From: JABWBD01 sp040768665
GTDB taxonomy: Bacteria; Planctomycetota; Planctomycetia; Pirellulales; Thermoguttaceae
DNA length: 64,000 bases
Assembly: GCA_040768665.1 (NCBI GenBank)
Contig: JAXGMN010000033.1
Coordinates: 1 to 64,000 of the forward strand
Reading direction: 5' to 3'
How positions within the stretch are numbered: position 1 is the stretch's first letter; each line of letters starts with the position of its first letter. The notes under the pieces were generated by a model. It had not been told where the DNA came from. It saw only the letters and a program-made list of their open reading frames with translations, and did no database searches. Shown one piece after another: positions 10,001-18,504 of the stretch. Position numbers and translations under genes: made by a program.

Positions 10001-10608
10001 CGTGGTGCGAAGCGAGCGGCGTGCTGCTGTTTACTCGCAACGACAGCACGGCCGCGGCCTACCAGGGCGCCACGGGAAAGCGGCTGTGGGCCCAGGAGTT
10101 GTCGTGCAAGGATCCACCCAACGCGTACACCAGCGCGTCACCGCCGATCGTCTTGTCCGACTGCCTGGTTACGCACGCCGGCGAAGTGGTCGACCTGGTG
10201 ACCGGCGAACGTCGCGCGCGAATGTGGAAAGGCATGAACAGCGAGCTGCGAGGCTGCGGACGCGCCTTGGGAAGCCCCTGCTTGATTACGGTGCGAGACG
10301 CTCATCTCTCGTGCTACGATCTGGCCGGCGGCGGGCACCTGTATTTCCGCGGAATTCGCAGCGGCTGCACCAATAATGTGATCCCGGCTGGCGGAATCCT
10401 CAGCGCGCCGCACGCCATGCGCCACTGCACGTGCAACTACGCCGTCGCCACATCGCTGGCCCTGGTGAACATGCCGGAGGCGAGCAACTGGAATACAGAA
10501 GGGCATCTGACCCACGTGCCAGGCACGACACAATCGTTGCCCGCGGATCGTGTCCGCGATTCTTTTTTAGCGGGTAGCCGTCAAAGGAGGCAGCCGTGGC
10601 AACCGTGA
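7087..10608 (+). CDS. Secreted PQQ-like beta-propeller protein with an inserted methyltransferase-like domain
   Basis: A 1173-residue protein. A signal peptide ends near AVAGDWPAWRYD, the usual start of the mature planctomycete PQQ-like family. Residues about 30-560 carry PQQ-type blades (CLDSETGDARWTFF, YCLSTDEGRLLWKF, YAVDAATGRQVWVN). Residues about 575-735 look like a Rossmann SAM-methyltransferase fold (LGLGSGRLVEELAR near 596, then IIAVDSD). Blades resume to the end (CLDRTSGQLRWRFDAER). Whether the middle domain binds SAM outside the cytoplasm is doubtful. ATG 7087 and TTG 7084 are both possible, with AGGAG at 7073-7077. Its last 13 bases overlap the next gene, indicating translational coupling. 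Confidence 0.82.
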   Translation: MTSPLGFPTRRLPVLLLLIAANLSAVAGDWPAWRYDAGRTAASRQELPAKLRLLWTRELPAPRAAFPNDLRLRFDGCYEPIVTGKHVVLPSMVTDTVTCLDSETGDARWTFFADAPVRFAPVAWEGRLYFVADDGCLYCLSTDEGRLLWKFCGLDADRKPYKLLGNERLISRWPARGGPVLADGTIYFAAGLWPNEGVFVYAVDAATGRQVWVNDEGGFVKNGLLDHGTRRDGGLSPQGYLAVLGTKLIVPSGRALPAFFDRKSGKMDPYTTGWGGRIALAKGCWYVCGIGNYLFQSGDLYELNSPSRSTLASGSPDLQVSLSDFAAHMNTSPETARQWIERFGLDAGEQAGSPFVRVRAGGPVTYLSWWTFSKPESLRPEERQILESRVRLQVDPANVKDLGTFREPVLSREAIYYSVPENEIGRRFRGEDLPLTNSPKYREIVACDAARPLTPSATYQGGWGSPHRLVQWPAARFEQAWTLPSDLKVHIKAGSRLYAGARGIVAAVDLPAAGGQPRIGWRASIAGTPARMLAGDGKLLVVTAEGMLCCFGEGPASSRNHPAGPIDAAPSADTWTTRAREILEQAGVREGYCLALGLGSGRLVEELARQSELQIIAVDSDAARVAASRKRFHATGLYGSRIHIVPGDLRTLRLPPLMASLVVSEDLEGSGFDGQGAMVERLFASLRPYGGAACLPVSELQHTALDRVIQSARIPGSRLARSANRTWLLREGALPDAADWQHESGDAAHTFASQDRAARPPFGVLWFGGEIDRVLPPFKGPVPRIAAGRMFLQAGNELHAADIYTGRHLWRRSLGRAGQFVAADRELYAISDGVCLRLDPAKGELLGTIAVPASLDKIPGGWEEIRVAGDALLGIAGKHLMCLDRTSGQLRWRFDAERDGISFALGKNTVYCVDYWLPRHRRRGDAKSEESTIVALDAGGGKVVWQTTAATPAVTEPPKPPDLPSLVSPQLAWCEASGVLLFTRNDSTAAAYQGATGKRLWAQELSCKDPPNAYTSASPPIVLSDCLVTHAGEVVDLVTGERRARMWKGMNSELRGCGRALGSPCLITVRDAHLSCYDLAGGGHLYFRGIRSGCTNNVIPAGGILSAPHAMRHCTCNYAVATSLALVNMPEASNWNTEGHLTHVPGTTQSLPADRVRDSFLAGSRQRRQPWQP

Positions 10609-12677
10609 AGCGTCTTCCTCTCGCTGCTGTATTATCGCCGCTCGTGCTCGGGCTAGTTTTTGCGGGGAGTCTTCCCCTTGCGGCGGAGGTCGTCCGCGTG
10701 CAGGTCGATCGCCGCGAGCCCTTTGCGGCAGGGCACGCCTTCGAACGCAGCGGTCCCTACGAACGACTCAGCGGCCGCCTCTACCTGGAGGTCGATCCCG
10801 AGGCAACAGCCAATAAACGGATCGCCGACCTCAAGCTGGCCCCGCGGAACGAGCGCGGCCGGGTGGAGTTCTGGACCGACTTCGACCTGCTCATGCCGGC
10901 CGATCCCAAGCGGGGCAACGGCCGGCTGATCTTTGGCGTCAATAATCGCGGCAACAAGCTGCTGCTGGGAGCCTTCAACAATCGAGGTGGCAACGATCCC
11001 AAAACGCTTGCCGACGCCGGCAACGGCTTCCTCATGCGCCAGGGCTACGCCATCCTCTGGTGCGGCTGGAACGGCGACGTCCTCAGCGGCGGCAACCGCC
11101 TGGTCATGGGTCTGCCCGTCGCCAGGCAGAATGCCGATGAGACCGGTATTCCGGCGTCCGGCGCGATCACCGGCCGCATCTATGCCGAGATCATCGTGGA
11201 CAACAAGACCTTCAGCCAGCCGTTTTATTGGGGCAACTCGAATGTCTATCCCAGCGTCGCGCTCGACAACGTCGGCGCCACGCTTACCGTGCGGCCCAGC
11301 CGCTCCCAACCGGCCAGCGAGATTGGCCGCGACCAGTGGGCCTTCGGCCGTTGGGAGAACAGCAAGCTTGTGCCCGATCCCACCCACCTGTATGTGAAAG
11401 ACGGCTTCCGGCCCGGCTGGATTTACGAGTTGCTCTACACGGCGAAAGACCCGCGCGTGACGGGCCTGGGCTTCGCGGCGGTCCGCGACTGCGTGTCGTT
11501 CTTCCGCTACGCGGCCAAAGATGCCCAGGGCCAGGCGAACCCCCTGGCCGGCGCCCTCGAGCGGGCCTACGTCTTCGGGATCTCGCAGTCCGGGCGTTTC
11601 ATCCACCACTTCATCTACGAGGGCTTCAACGGCGACGAGCAAGACCGCATTGTCTTCGACGGGGCTATGCCGCACGTCGGCGGGGGCGGCAAGGGAGCGT
11701 TCAACTTCCGCTTCGCCCAAACCACGCGATACGGTTCCCAACTCGAAGAGAATCTCTATCCGACCGACGTCTTTCCCTTTACGTCGGTGCCCCAGCGAGA
11801 CCCCGTGACCGGCCAGGAAGGCGACATCCTCGCCGCCGCCCGTGCGCGAGGACCGCTGCCTAAGATCTTCTTCACGCAGACCTCCGCCGAATACTGGAGC
11901 CGGGCCGCGTCGCTGTTGCACACCGACGTGGAAGGGAAGCAGGATGCCGGCGTCGATGCGAATGTTCGCATCTACTTCATCTCCGGTGCCCAGCACGTCG
12001 TCTCCGGTTCGCCGGAGCGCGGGATGTACCGGTATCCTCGCAACATCCTCGACCACCGGCCCGCGCTGCGGGCCCTGCTGGTGGCGCTGGACCGCTGGGT
12101 GAGCGAGGCAGAAGAGCCGCCGCCCAGCGCGTATCCGAAAATCGCGGATGGAACTCTTGTTGATCTGGAGGCCTATCGCCAACAATTCCCGCGGATCCCG
12201 GGCGTGGAGCCGCCGCAGGGGATGTACCGGCCATTGCGGCTGGACCCCGGCCCGCGCTACTGGAGCGAGGGGATCGCCGACCACGTACCACCCAAGGTCG
12301 GCCCGCCTTATGTCACGCTCGTCCCGGCGGTCGACCAGGACGGCAACGCCTTGGCCGGGATCCGTCTGCCGGACATCGCGGTGCCGCTGGCCACGTATAC
12401 CGGTTGGAATGTGCGGTCGGCGAAGTATGGCGCCGAGAGGATGCTCTCGCGGTACATCGGCGGTTATTTTCCGTTTCCCAAAACACCCGGAGATCGCCGG
12501 CAAGCGGACGATCCTCGCCGATCGGTGCTTGAGCGATACCCAACGCGGCAGGTTTACCTCGATGCGGTCAGCCAATCCGCCGAGTCGCTCCGCCGCCGGC
12601 GGCTGTTATTGGAGGAAGACGCGGCGGCCATCCGAGAAAAGGCGGCGCGAGCCGAGTTCTGGGAGAACGCCCCGTAA
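10596..12677 (+). CDS. Secreted alpha/beta hydrolase domain protein (PF20091-like)
   Basis: A 693-residue protein. The GTG start has a strong AAAGGAGG five bases upstream, inside the end of the preceding gene. A signal peptide covers about the first 30 residues (ending PLAAEV). The chain reads like the Abhydrolase_10 family: AGHAFERSGPYERLSGRLYL near residue 45, GVNNRGNKLLL near 113, and a nucleophile-elbow-like FGISQSGRFIHHF near 325. The substrate is unknown. Coupling to the propeller fusion and to the ceramidase-like gene suggests one extracytoplasmic degradative unit. Confidence 0.78.
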   Translation: MATVKRLPLAAVLSPLVLGLVFAGSLPLAAEVVRVQVDRREPFAAGHAFERSGPYERLSGRLYLEVDPEATANKRIADLKLAPRNERGRVEFWTDFDLLMPADPKRGNGRLIFGVNNRGNKLLLGAFNNRGGNDPKTLADAGNGFLMRQGYAILWCGWNGDVLSGGNRLVMGLPVARQNADETGIPASGAITGRIYAEIIVDNKTFSQPFYWGNSNVYPSVALDNVGATLTVRPSRSQPASEIGRDQWAFGRWENSKLVPDPTHLYVKDGFRPGWIYELLYTAKDPRVTGLGFAAVRDCVSFFRYAAKDAQGQANPLAGALERAYVFGISQSGRFIHHFIYEGFNGDEQDRIVFDGAMPHVGGGGKGAFNFRFAQTTRYGSQLEENLYPTDVFPFTSVPQRDPVTGQEGDILAAARARGPLPKIFFTQTSAEYWSRAASLLHTDVEGKQDAGVDANVRIYFISGAQHVVSGSPERGMYRYPRNILDHRPALRALLVALDRWVSEAEEPPPSAYPKIADGTLVDLEAYRQQFPRIPGVEPPQGMYRPLRLDPGPRYWSEGIADHVPPKVGPPYVTLVPAVDQDGNALAGIRLPDIAVPLATYTGWNVRSAKYGAERMLSRYIGGYFPFPKTPGDRRQADDPRRSVLERYPTRQVYLDAVSQSAESLRRRRLLLEEDAAAIREKAARAEFWENAP

Positions 12678-12789
12678 CCGCTCCCGTCGCCATTCGGCCG
12701 TGCCGCGTCCGTGTGCCGTTGCTTGGGATGGAGTGACTATTTCCCCTTAATTCCCGCGCTCGGAGCCGAATACAATGCTCTCGGGCACG

Positions 12790-13699
12790 TCATTCTCGCG
12801 GCGCAAAGACCGCCTCGATCGCCGCGACGGTCTTATCCACCAGCACCTGCCCGCCCTCGGGGCCGACCCGGTTGCTCTGCACGATCGCGCTGTAGCTGCC
12901 GCCGCGCACCGCCCGCTCCGTCGGCAGATAGGTGCCGGCGCCGGCCAGTTGGACCACGAAGGTCTGCAACGCTTTGCTGCGGGCCTTCATCTGGATGCCG
13001 TAGTCGGTGAACAACTCGAACTGGTTTGTGCAGATCACCGCGTCGCCAATTCGCAGTACGTGCAGTTCCATCTCGTGTACCGGGTTGGGATCATCCTTCT
13101 GGGCCTCGAACCGCTCGACCGTGCGGCCGTGCCACCGCATGGCGGTGTGTGAGCGGTCAGCCGCCTTGGGATCCTTGGCGATGGCGTCGGCGGCACTCTG
13201 CTGGCCGGCCTTCGCTTCCTTGTATTCGGCCTCGGTCACCAAACGCATGGGAAGCCGGATGGTCTCGACGTGGTGGAGCAGCGGCACTTCGCTGTGGCGG
13301 TCGTCTTTCACCGCCTCGTAAGTGTCGGCGACCGCCTGCACGACGCGGCGGGCAAGCTCTGCCAAGGCGTCCAGTCCGCGGAGCTTGGCCATGCGGGCTT
13401 CGGCCGCTTTGCGGAACATGGGGCGCGGGGCCTGGTCGCCGGCGGCGCCGCACCAGCCCAAGATGCACAGATCCTGGCCATAACGCTCGCGGAGGGCCGT
13501 GTACACCGGATACCAATAGTCGGCATTGATCGTCGAGCGGCCTTCGACCACCTGCGACGGGCACGCTACGTTAATCGCGACGGCGACCAGCGAGCCCTCC
13601 GCATTCCAAAAGAACAAAGCTCCTTGACGTGAGATAGGGACTGCCTTCCATTTCCAACCCGGTGAACAACTCTGGCGGCTTCAGCAAGAAGGGATTCAT
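12790..13699 (-). pseudogene. 5'-truncated, frameshifted ceramidase-like gene (type A)
   Basis: The reading frame from 13617 down to 12790 encodes about 275 residues colinear with the second half of the 5596-7062 protein (FFWNAEGSLVAVAINVACPS, later GAAGDQAPRP, LPTERAVRGGSYSAIVQSNR). The N-terminal half with the THTHTAP zinc motif is missing. The nucleophile Ser is replaced by Ala in GDQAPR. Just upstream, an ATG at 13699 overlaps the stop of the next gene as ATGA and starts a frame reading LFTGLEMEG, which resembles the sister's DFVNLEGMD; the match then shifts frame before FFWNAEG. This points to a deletion plus a frameshift. A short TTG-initiated product cannot be excluded. Confidence 0.7.
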
Positions 13700-15132
13700 T
13701 GCAGCTCCCCGAACATGTCCAACAGCGCGGCGGTGAGCTTGGTCGAGGCTTCGATTTCGACTCGGTTCGTGCCCAGCCAGGTCTCGTAGCCGCCAAGTTG
13801 GTGCTGCTCGGGCGTGGGCAGGTAGCCGTAGCAGCCGTTGGCCAGCTCGATCGTACACGTCGGCTTCAGCGGGCTTTTGGCCTTGATCTCCAACCCCGTC
13901 TCGGCGAAGGTCTCGAAGGGGCTGGCGGCGATGCCAAAATCGCCGATTCGCAGTGCCTGGACAATCACCCGGATTGTCGCCGGGGCCTCCTGCTGCCGCA
14001 TGATTCGCTGGGCATACGTCCGCTCGTGTGGGAACTTGTCGGGCCGCTGCGGATCGGCCAGCATCTCTTGAGCATGCAGCAATTGCTCGGCGGTCGGCTT
14101 GCGTACAGCCAGTTCCAGCTCGCGCTGGACCATGCCCACCGGCACCCAGTCGTGATACTGGAGCTTCTGGCAGTGGGCGAACACGCCCTGGGCCACGTCG
14201 CTGGCCACGTGCCGCAGCCTCGCATACGGCGGAAGCGGTCCGGGCGGTTCGGTGTAGGTGTTGTCCACATCCCCGCTGGTGCCGTTGGAGAGGATGCCGA
14301 CGAACGGCGGATCGAGCCGGTCGCCCCCCAGCAGTTGCTGGATGCGATCCGCGAACGCCCCGAAATAGTCGGCGGAGATGTCTTGCGAGGGGACTTCGCC
14401 CACGTAGTGCATCGAATAGTTGGCCAGCAGGGCGATCGGCCGGCCATCGGCCGCCTGGACCGAGAGAAACACAATCTGGGGATCGACCGGCCCGGCAGGC
14501 TTGACCAGTTCTGGCAGGACGGAGCAACCATGCACCTGATCCTGCCCGCCGAAGGGATTGGGCATTGACATGCCGGGCTTGGCGAAGCGGCGGCGGTTCG
14601 TCACCTGGCGGGGCTCGTCGGCCGCGCCCCAGCCGGCGCGCGCGGGTTCGAGGTTGTTGATCGCGCGCCGCACGCAGTCGGAAATCCGCCGCGCCACGAA
14701 CTTCTGATAGTCGCTAAAATCCTTGTCCGGGGCCAGCATGTTGCGCCAATAGGAGCTGGTTGCCGAATGGGTGTGCGTGGCGGCCGTGAGAACGTGGTCC
14801 GCCGGCAGGCCCGTGTGCTCGCGGATCTGCCGCTTGGCCTCGTCGAAGACTTCGCGCGGGATGCCGAGGCTATCGACGATCACGATGGCGATCCGCACGG
14901 CGCCGTCGTCGAGCACCAGGCAGCGGGCGTGCAGTTCGTCGTGGACGTGTTTGGCCGGCGGCGTCTTCCAGTTGCCCACGATCGCCTCGCCCAGCCAAGG
15001 CGTGATGTTGCTGGTGGCCGCGCCGGCCCGCAGAACCTTCTTGCCCGCTTCTGCGGTGGCAATCGCCGCAGCCCCGCCATCCAGGAGCAGCGAGAGGACG
15101 AGCAAGGTCAGGACGGTTCGATTCAGACGCAT
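13696..15132 (-). CDS. Neutral/alkaline ceramidase-like secreted protein (type B)
   Basis: A 478-residue protein. The ATG at 15132 is preceded by GGAGGAAA; a longer frame exists but lacks such a site. The signal peptide is hydrophobic to about residue 28. Family features are AATSNITPWLGEAIVGNW, HDELHARCLVLDDG and the zinc motif ATHTHSAT. At the nucleophile position it reads NGTSGDVDNTY, so the Ser of GDVSPN is absent, as in the other type B copies. It lies 69 bases downstream of the cysteine-rich Tat protein on the same strand, probably co-transcribed. Its stop overlaps the start of the degraded ceramidase copy. Confidence 0.82.
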   Translation of the reverse strand: MRLNRTVLTLLVLSLLLDGGAAAIATAEAGKKVLRAGAATSNITPWLGEAIVGNWKTPPAKHVHDELHARCLVLDDGAVRIAIVIVDSLGIPREVFDEAKRQIREHTGLPADHVLTAATHTHSATSSYWRNMLAPDKDFSDYQKFVARRISDCVRRAINNLEPARAGWGAADEPRQVTNRRRFAKPGMSMPNPFGGQDQVHGCSVLPELVKPAGPVDPQIVFLSVQAADGRPIALLANYSMHYVGEVPSQDISADYFGAFADRIQQLLGGDRLDPPFVGILSNGTSGDVDNTYTEPPGPLPPYARLRHVASDVAQGVFAHCQKLQYHDWVPVGMVQRELELAVRKPTAEQLLHAQEMLADPQRPDKFPHERTYAQRIMRQQEAPATIRVIVQALRIGDFGIAASPFETFAETGLEIKAKSPLKPTCTIELANGCYGYLPTPEQHQLGGYETWLGTNRVEIEASTKLTAALLDMFGELQ

Positions 15133-15201
15133 CGCATTTCCTCCATCGTTGTCAGCATGCCAATACTTCTTGCCACTGCGCTTCCATTTCGGCACCGCGA
15201 G

Positions 15202-16401
15202 TCACACCGCGAACCCGAATTCCTTGGTCAGCAGTTCTCTGCCTTTTATATACGGTTGATACGGTTCACCCTTTTCCGAATGATGCCCGCAGCCTTCATC
15301 CCACACGGAGCCTTTGCAGGCACCCTTTGCCACCGTACCACAAACAAGATTCGAGTCGGGTATCTTTTCGAAGATTCTCTGGTACAACTCCCGGGCGTTC
15401 ATGACGTCCCCATGAGCCATTCCCAGTTTCTGAAGTGTCCTGATGTCGATCAACTGGTTTGGCAACCCGTCATAGCCATTTACATGGACACACCCCTTGG
15501 CTTTGTTCATGCTGGGACAGGGAGCACACATCATCCAGTCCGCCCCGTCTGCCATTTCTATTTTGGCATCGCGGTTCTTCAGGATGAACTGAATCATCTC
15601 GGGGAGGTTATCGGTATCGTACGGTGGTCTCTCGCCGCTGCCATACTGACAGACAGCACACAAGAGCAGATGCGGCCGCATGGGTATAGCTTCAGCACGG
15701 CTCATCGCCTCAAGAGACTTGCGTTTCTCTTCCATTCTCTCTTCCCTGGTCCGGGGGACAATAAGAGCTTGGCTGGCTTTCGCCTTGGGCAAGTCGGCTT
15801 CGCTAAACTTGACCTGGCTGCCACAGCTCGGAACGGCATACTTGAGGCTGATTTCCCGTCCCTTCTCGTAGAAGCCCGCCCTGGACTTGGGACAACTCTT
15901 CCATGCATGGGAAGTCTCCTCCCCAAGATCGCAAATGCCGGATAAGCTCTCGATCCGGTCCCAGATGCGATGCAGGATGATCCGTGCCGTCAGCGTTGCT
16001 CCCGGATTCAGGTCAAGCCTCTGCAGGATTTCCAGGTCGAGTTTCCGGTTGAATCCCGGACCACCAGGCATGTCGTCCGCCGGTCCCGGATCCTGAAACG
16101 CGAAAATATCCCCGGCGTTACAGACGAGCGTGACCGGGATGTCCGGATTTTCCCGGACTGCCTTGATTCTATCATCCTCCTCGGCGGCTCCTCCTTCCCC
16201 AATGGAACAGATCGCACAAAGGAGTTGGTGGGGCCTAAGGGATACACCCCACCCGAGACCTTCGCCCTTGGCTACTTCACCCGTGTTCGCATTTGGCCCC
16301 GGTGATGCCGAACAAAGGCCTGTTGCCCCTAGCGTCCCGATGGTTCCGAGCGCCGCGCTGGATATAAACACCCGGCGACTCTGTGGTTCTCTGCTTTTCA
16401 T
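15202..16401 (-). CDS. Tat-exported cysteine-rich protein with two tandem DUF1284-like repeats
   Basis: A 399-residue protein. The N-terminus SRRVFISSAALG looks like a twin-arginine signal. It contains two clearly related halves. One starts LRPHQLLCAICSIGEGG (about residue 55), the other MRPHLLLCAVCQYGSGE (about residue 242). Each is followed by a second Cys block, an asymmetrically similar alpha stretch (ARIILHRIWDRI versus ARELYQRIFEKI), a late Cys cluster and a terminal KGRE. RPHHLLC followed by a Gly-rich turn is the opening of DUF1284, a small Cys-rich family that may bind metal. Function unknown. AGAGG lies upstream of the ATG, just after a transposase remnant. Confidence 0.65.
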   Translation of the reverse strand: MKSREPQSRRVFISSAALGTIGTLGATGLCSASPGPNANTGEVAKGEGLGWGVSLRPHQLLCAICSIGEGGAAEEDDRIKAVRENPDIPVTLVCNAGDIFAFQDPGPADDMPGGPGFNRKLDLEILQRLDLNPGATLTARIILHRIWDRIESLSGICDLGEETSHAWKSCPKSRAGFYEKGREISLKYAVPSCGSQVKFSEADLPKAKASQALIVPRTREERMEEKRKSLEAMSRAEAIPMRPHLLLCAVCQYGSGERPPYDTDNLPEMIQFILKNRDAKIEMADGADWMMCAPCPSMNKAKGCVHVNGYDGLPNQLIDIRTLQKLGMAHGDVMNARELYQRIFEKIPDSNLVCGTVAKGACKGSVWDEGCGHHSEKGEPYQPYIKGRELLTKEFGFAV

Positions 16402-16402
16402 T

Positions 16403-16477
16403 TCAATAACCTCTTTCCAGGGGCATTAATTCCACGGCCGCGGCTCCTCCGGGAGCATAACGTCGTGTACGGGGCAT
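16403..16477 (-). pseudogene. Remnant of the 5' end of a RAYT (REP-associated tyrosine transposase) gene
   Basis: An ATG at 16477 starts MPRTRRYAPGG, the characteristic first residues of planctomycete Y1_Tnp/RAYT proteins. The frame then diverges and stops after 24 codons, so the catalytic HUH and Tyr regions are gone. Upstream on the same strand (about 16478-16545) lies a half-palindrome (GGGGTCAGGAGCATAT on the minus strand), like the repeats RAYTs recognise. It supports RAYT activity as the source of the short palindromes nearby. Confidence 0.5.
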
Positions 16478-16675
16478 GCCAAGTATCTTGCCCAGAATCC
16501 CCAAGCGTGTCAATATATGCTCCTGACCCCTTTTTCCCTCTTGTCGCCCGTTCAAAGCGCTGCCGACCGGAGTATAATCGCAGCTATTGACGAGGCTCGG
16601 GTTTGTGCGGCGTTCGCACCTAGAACCGGAAGAGCCCGGAGGGCGCCAAGGTGGAATCGTCGCCGATCCTCGATA

Positions 16676-16776
16676 AGAGCCTATCCCAAAACCGCGTGGG
16701 GAGAGGGGGACAGGCACATTTTGCTGCGAAGACTCCGCAAAATGAGCCAGTCCCCGACGGTTTTGGGATAGGCTCT
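16676..16776. repeat. REP-like palindrome, family 1, complete copy
   Basis: A 101-base element bounded by perfect 18-base inverted arms (AGAGCCTATCCCAAAACC and its complement). Between them is a second nested inverted core (GGGGGACAGGCACATTTTGC against AAAATGAGCCAGTCCCC). It lies in the 563-base gap 16402-16964, which otherwise holds only the RAYT remnant. Confidence 0.75.
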
Positions 16777-16964
16777 AAGTACAAGGATCCGCAGGCAAGC
16801 GGCCTGACGGCCGCCGTCAACGAGGGCGAAAACACCGCGAACTTCGACCTGAAATAGCGTCGCCGGGCGGTTTTCCGGCCGGAGAACTTTTACAGACCGT
16901 CTTCCACCCGCGGCTGCCTGCGGACCTGCGGATGGCCAGACGGTCGCCGCAGCAGGAGAAAGCC

Positions 16965-18359
16965 ATGTTTCCTTCCCTATCGCGCCGCCGGTTTCTCCAG
17001 TCCGCCTCAAGCCTGGCGGCCGTCGGGCCGCTGGCCGCTTACTGGGCATCGGATAGGCCCGCGAGGGCTTGCTCGTTCCAAGCCAAGAACGACCGGCCGA
17101 TTGTTGGAGTCGTCGGCCCCGGCGGCCGTGGGCTCGGCGTGGCCCGCGGCGCTTGCCGGTTCGGGGACGTGGCGGCCGTGTGCGATCCGGATCGGGTCCG
17201 CGCCGAGAAGGCCAAGGAGGTTTTGGGCGGCAAGGCGGCCGTGTTCCAGGACTATCGCAAGATGCTCGATGCCCACCCGGAAATCGATGTGATCATCAAC
17301 GGCACCCCGGAGCACTGGCACACGCCGATCAACGTCGCCGCATGTCTGGCCGGCAAAGACCTGTACGCGGAGAAACCGCTGACGCTGACGATCGAAGAGG
17401 GCAAGCTCCTGCGGCGCGTGGTCGCCGAGACCGGCCGGATCGTCCAGGTCGGCACCCAGCACATGAGCGAGTCCTGGTTCCGCACCGCCTGCGAGTTGGT
17501 GCGGAACGGCCGGGTCGGCAAGCTGCGGCAGGTCGTCGTGCTGCTGCCTCTTTATCCCGCCAAGGGCGGCCCCTTTCCCGCCGCGCCCGTCCCGAACACG
17601 CTCGACTGGGACGTCTGGCAGGGGCCGGCCCCGCAGCGCGACTATTGCCCCCAGCGGCTCCATTTCAGTTGGCGCTTCTGGTCGGAATACGGCGGCGGAA
17701 AGGTCTGCGATTGGGGGCAGCACTACGTGGGCATCGCCCACTGGGGAATGGACATGGACGACTCCGGGCCGCTGGAGATCGAGGCCAAGGGCTACTTCCC
17801 GAACCATGGCAAAGCCGACTGTTACAACAACGCCGACCGTTTCGTTGCGCGGATGAAATATCCCGGCGACATCGAGATGTTGTACCTGGTGGGGCGCGAC
17901 AAGAAGTACCTGAAGACCCTGACCGACGGCGACATGACGGCGGCGGAGGATGCCGAACTGTTTGCCGGCGTGCCTGACGCATGGAAGCAGGAGCAGAAGG
18001 ACGGCATCATGTTCATCGGCGACAAGGGGCGCGTGTTTGTCAACTGCGGCGGGGTGTACGGCAAGCCCGTCGAGGAACTCGCCGCCAATCCGCTGCCGTC
18101 CGACGCGATCCGGCTCTATCGGAGCGATGATCACATCCAGAATTTCTTCGAGTGCGTCCAAAGCCGCGAGCAGCCGATCAGCACGGTTGGCCCGCAGCAT
18201 CGCGTGATCACCGCGTGCCACCTGGCGAACGTGTCGTTGCATCTGGGGCGGAAGATCCACTGGGATCCGCAGAAGGAAGAGATTGTCGGCGACCCGGAAG
18301 CGGCGGAGTCGGCATACGTCCACCGCGAATCGCGCGAGCCTTACGCGATTCCCTCCTGA
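16965..18359 (+). CDS. Gfo/Idh/MocA family oxidoreductase, Tat-exported
   Basis: A 464-residue protein. ATG 16965 has AGGAG eight bases upstream. The N-terminus SRRRFLQSASSLAAVG is a twin-arginine signal, typical of planctomycete members. The Rossmann fold is shown by VVGPGGRGLGVARG (about residue 45) and the acidic strand end VCDPD; the family lysine is in EKPLTL (about residue 143). The substrate-domain WQGPAPQRDYCP and GGGKVCDWGQHYVG are typical. It presumably oxidises or reduces a sugar-type substrate with bound NAD(P). The stop codon is the first base of a REP-like repeat. A DUF1080 gene follows. Confidence 0.88.
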   Translation: MFPSLSRRRFLQSASSLAAVGPLAAYWASDRPARACSFQAKNDRPIVGVVGPGGRGLGVARGACRFGDVAAVCDPDRVRAEKAKEVLGGKAAVFQDYRKMLDAHPEIDVIINGTPEHWHTPINVAACLAGKDLYAEKPLTLTIEEGKLLRRVVAETGRIVQVGTQHMSESWFRTACELVRNGRVGKLRQVVVLLPLYPAKGGPFPAAPVPNTLDWDVWQGPAPQRDYCPQRLHFSWRFWSEYGGGKVCDWGQHYVGIAHWGMDMDDSGPLEIEAKGYFPNHGKADCYNNADRFVARMKYPGDIEMLYLVGRDKKYLKTLTDGDMTAAEDAELFAGVPDAWKQEQKDGIMFIGDKGRVFVNCGGVYGKPVEELAANPLPSDAIRLYRSDDHIQNFFECVQSREQPISTVGPQHRVITACHLANVSLHLGRKIHWDPQKEEIVGDPEAAESAYVHRESREPYAIPS

Positions 18360-18440
18360 GCCTATCCCAAAACCGCCGGGGACTGGCTCACTTTACGGAG
18401 TCTTCGGGGCAAAATGTGCCTGTCCCCTTCTCCCTCACTA
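18357..18440. repeat. REP-like palindrome, family 1, partial copy
   Basis: It begins in the stop codon of the preceding gene with the same GAGCCTATCCCAAAACC arm as the copy at 16676. The inner core is inverted relative to that copy (GGGGACTGGCTC ... GTGCCTGTCCCC), and the right outer arm is missing. Confidence 0.7.
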
Positions 18441-18504
18441 AGTAAAACGCGTCTCCGGCAAATCGACTCACGAGGTATGACCACTATTGATAGGAGCCCG
18501 ATTC

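Noticed and set aside
10653..12575. A 640-codon minus-strand open frame opposite the alpha/beta hydrolase gene
   Set aside because: The plus-strand gene has a signal peptide and family motifs; the minus frame has none.
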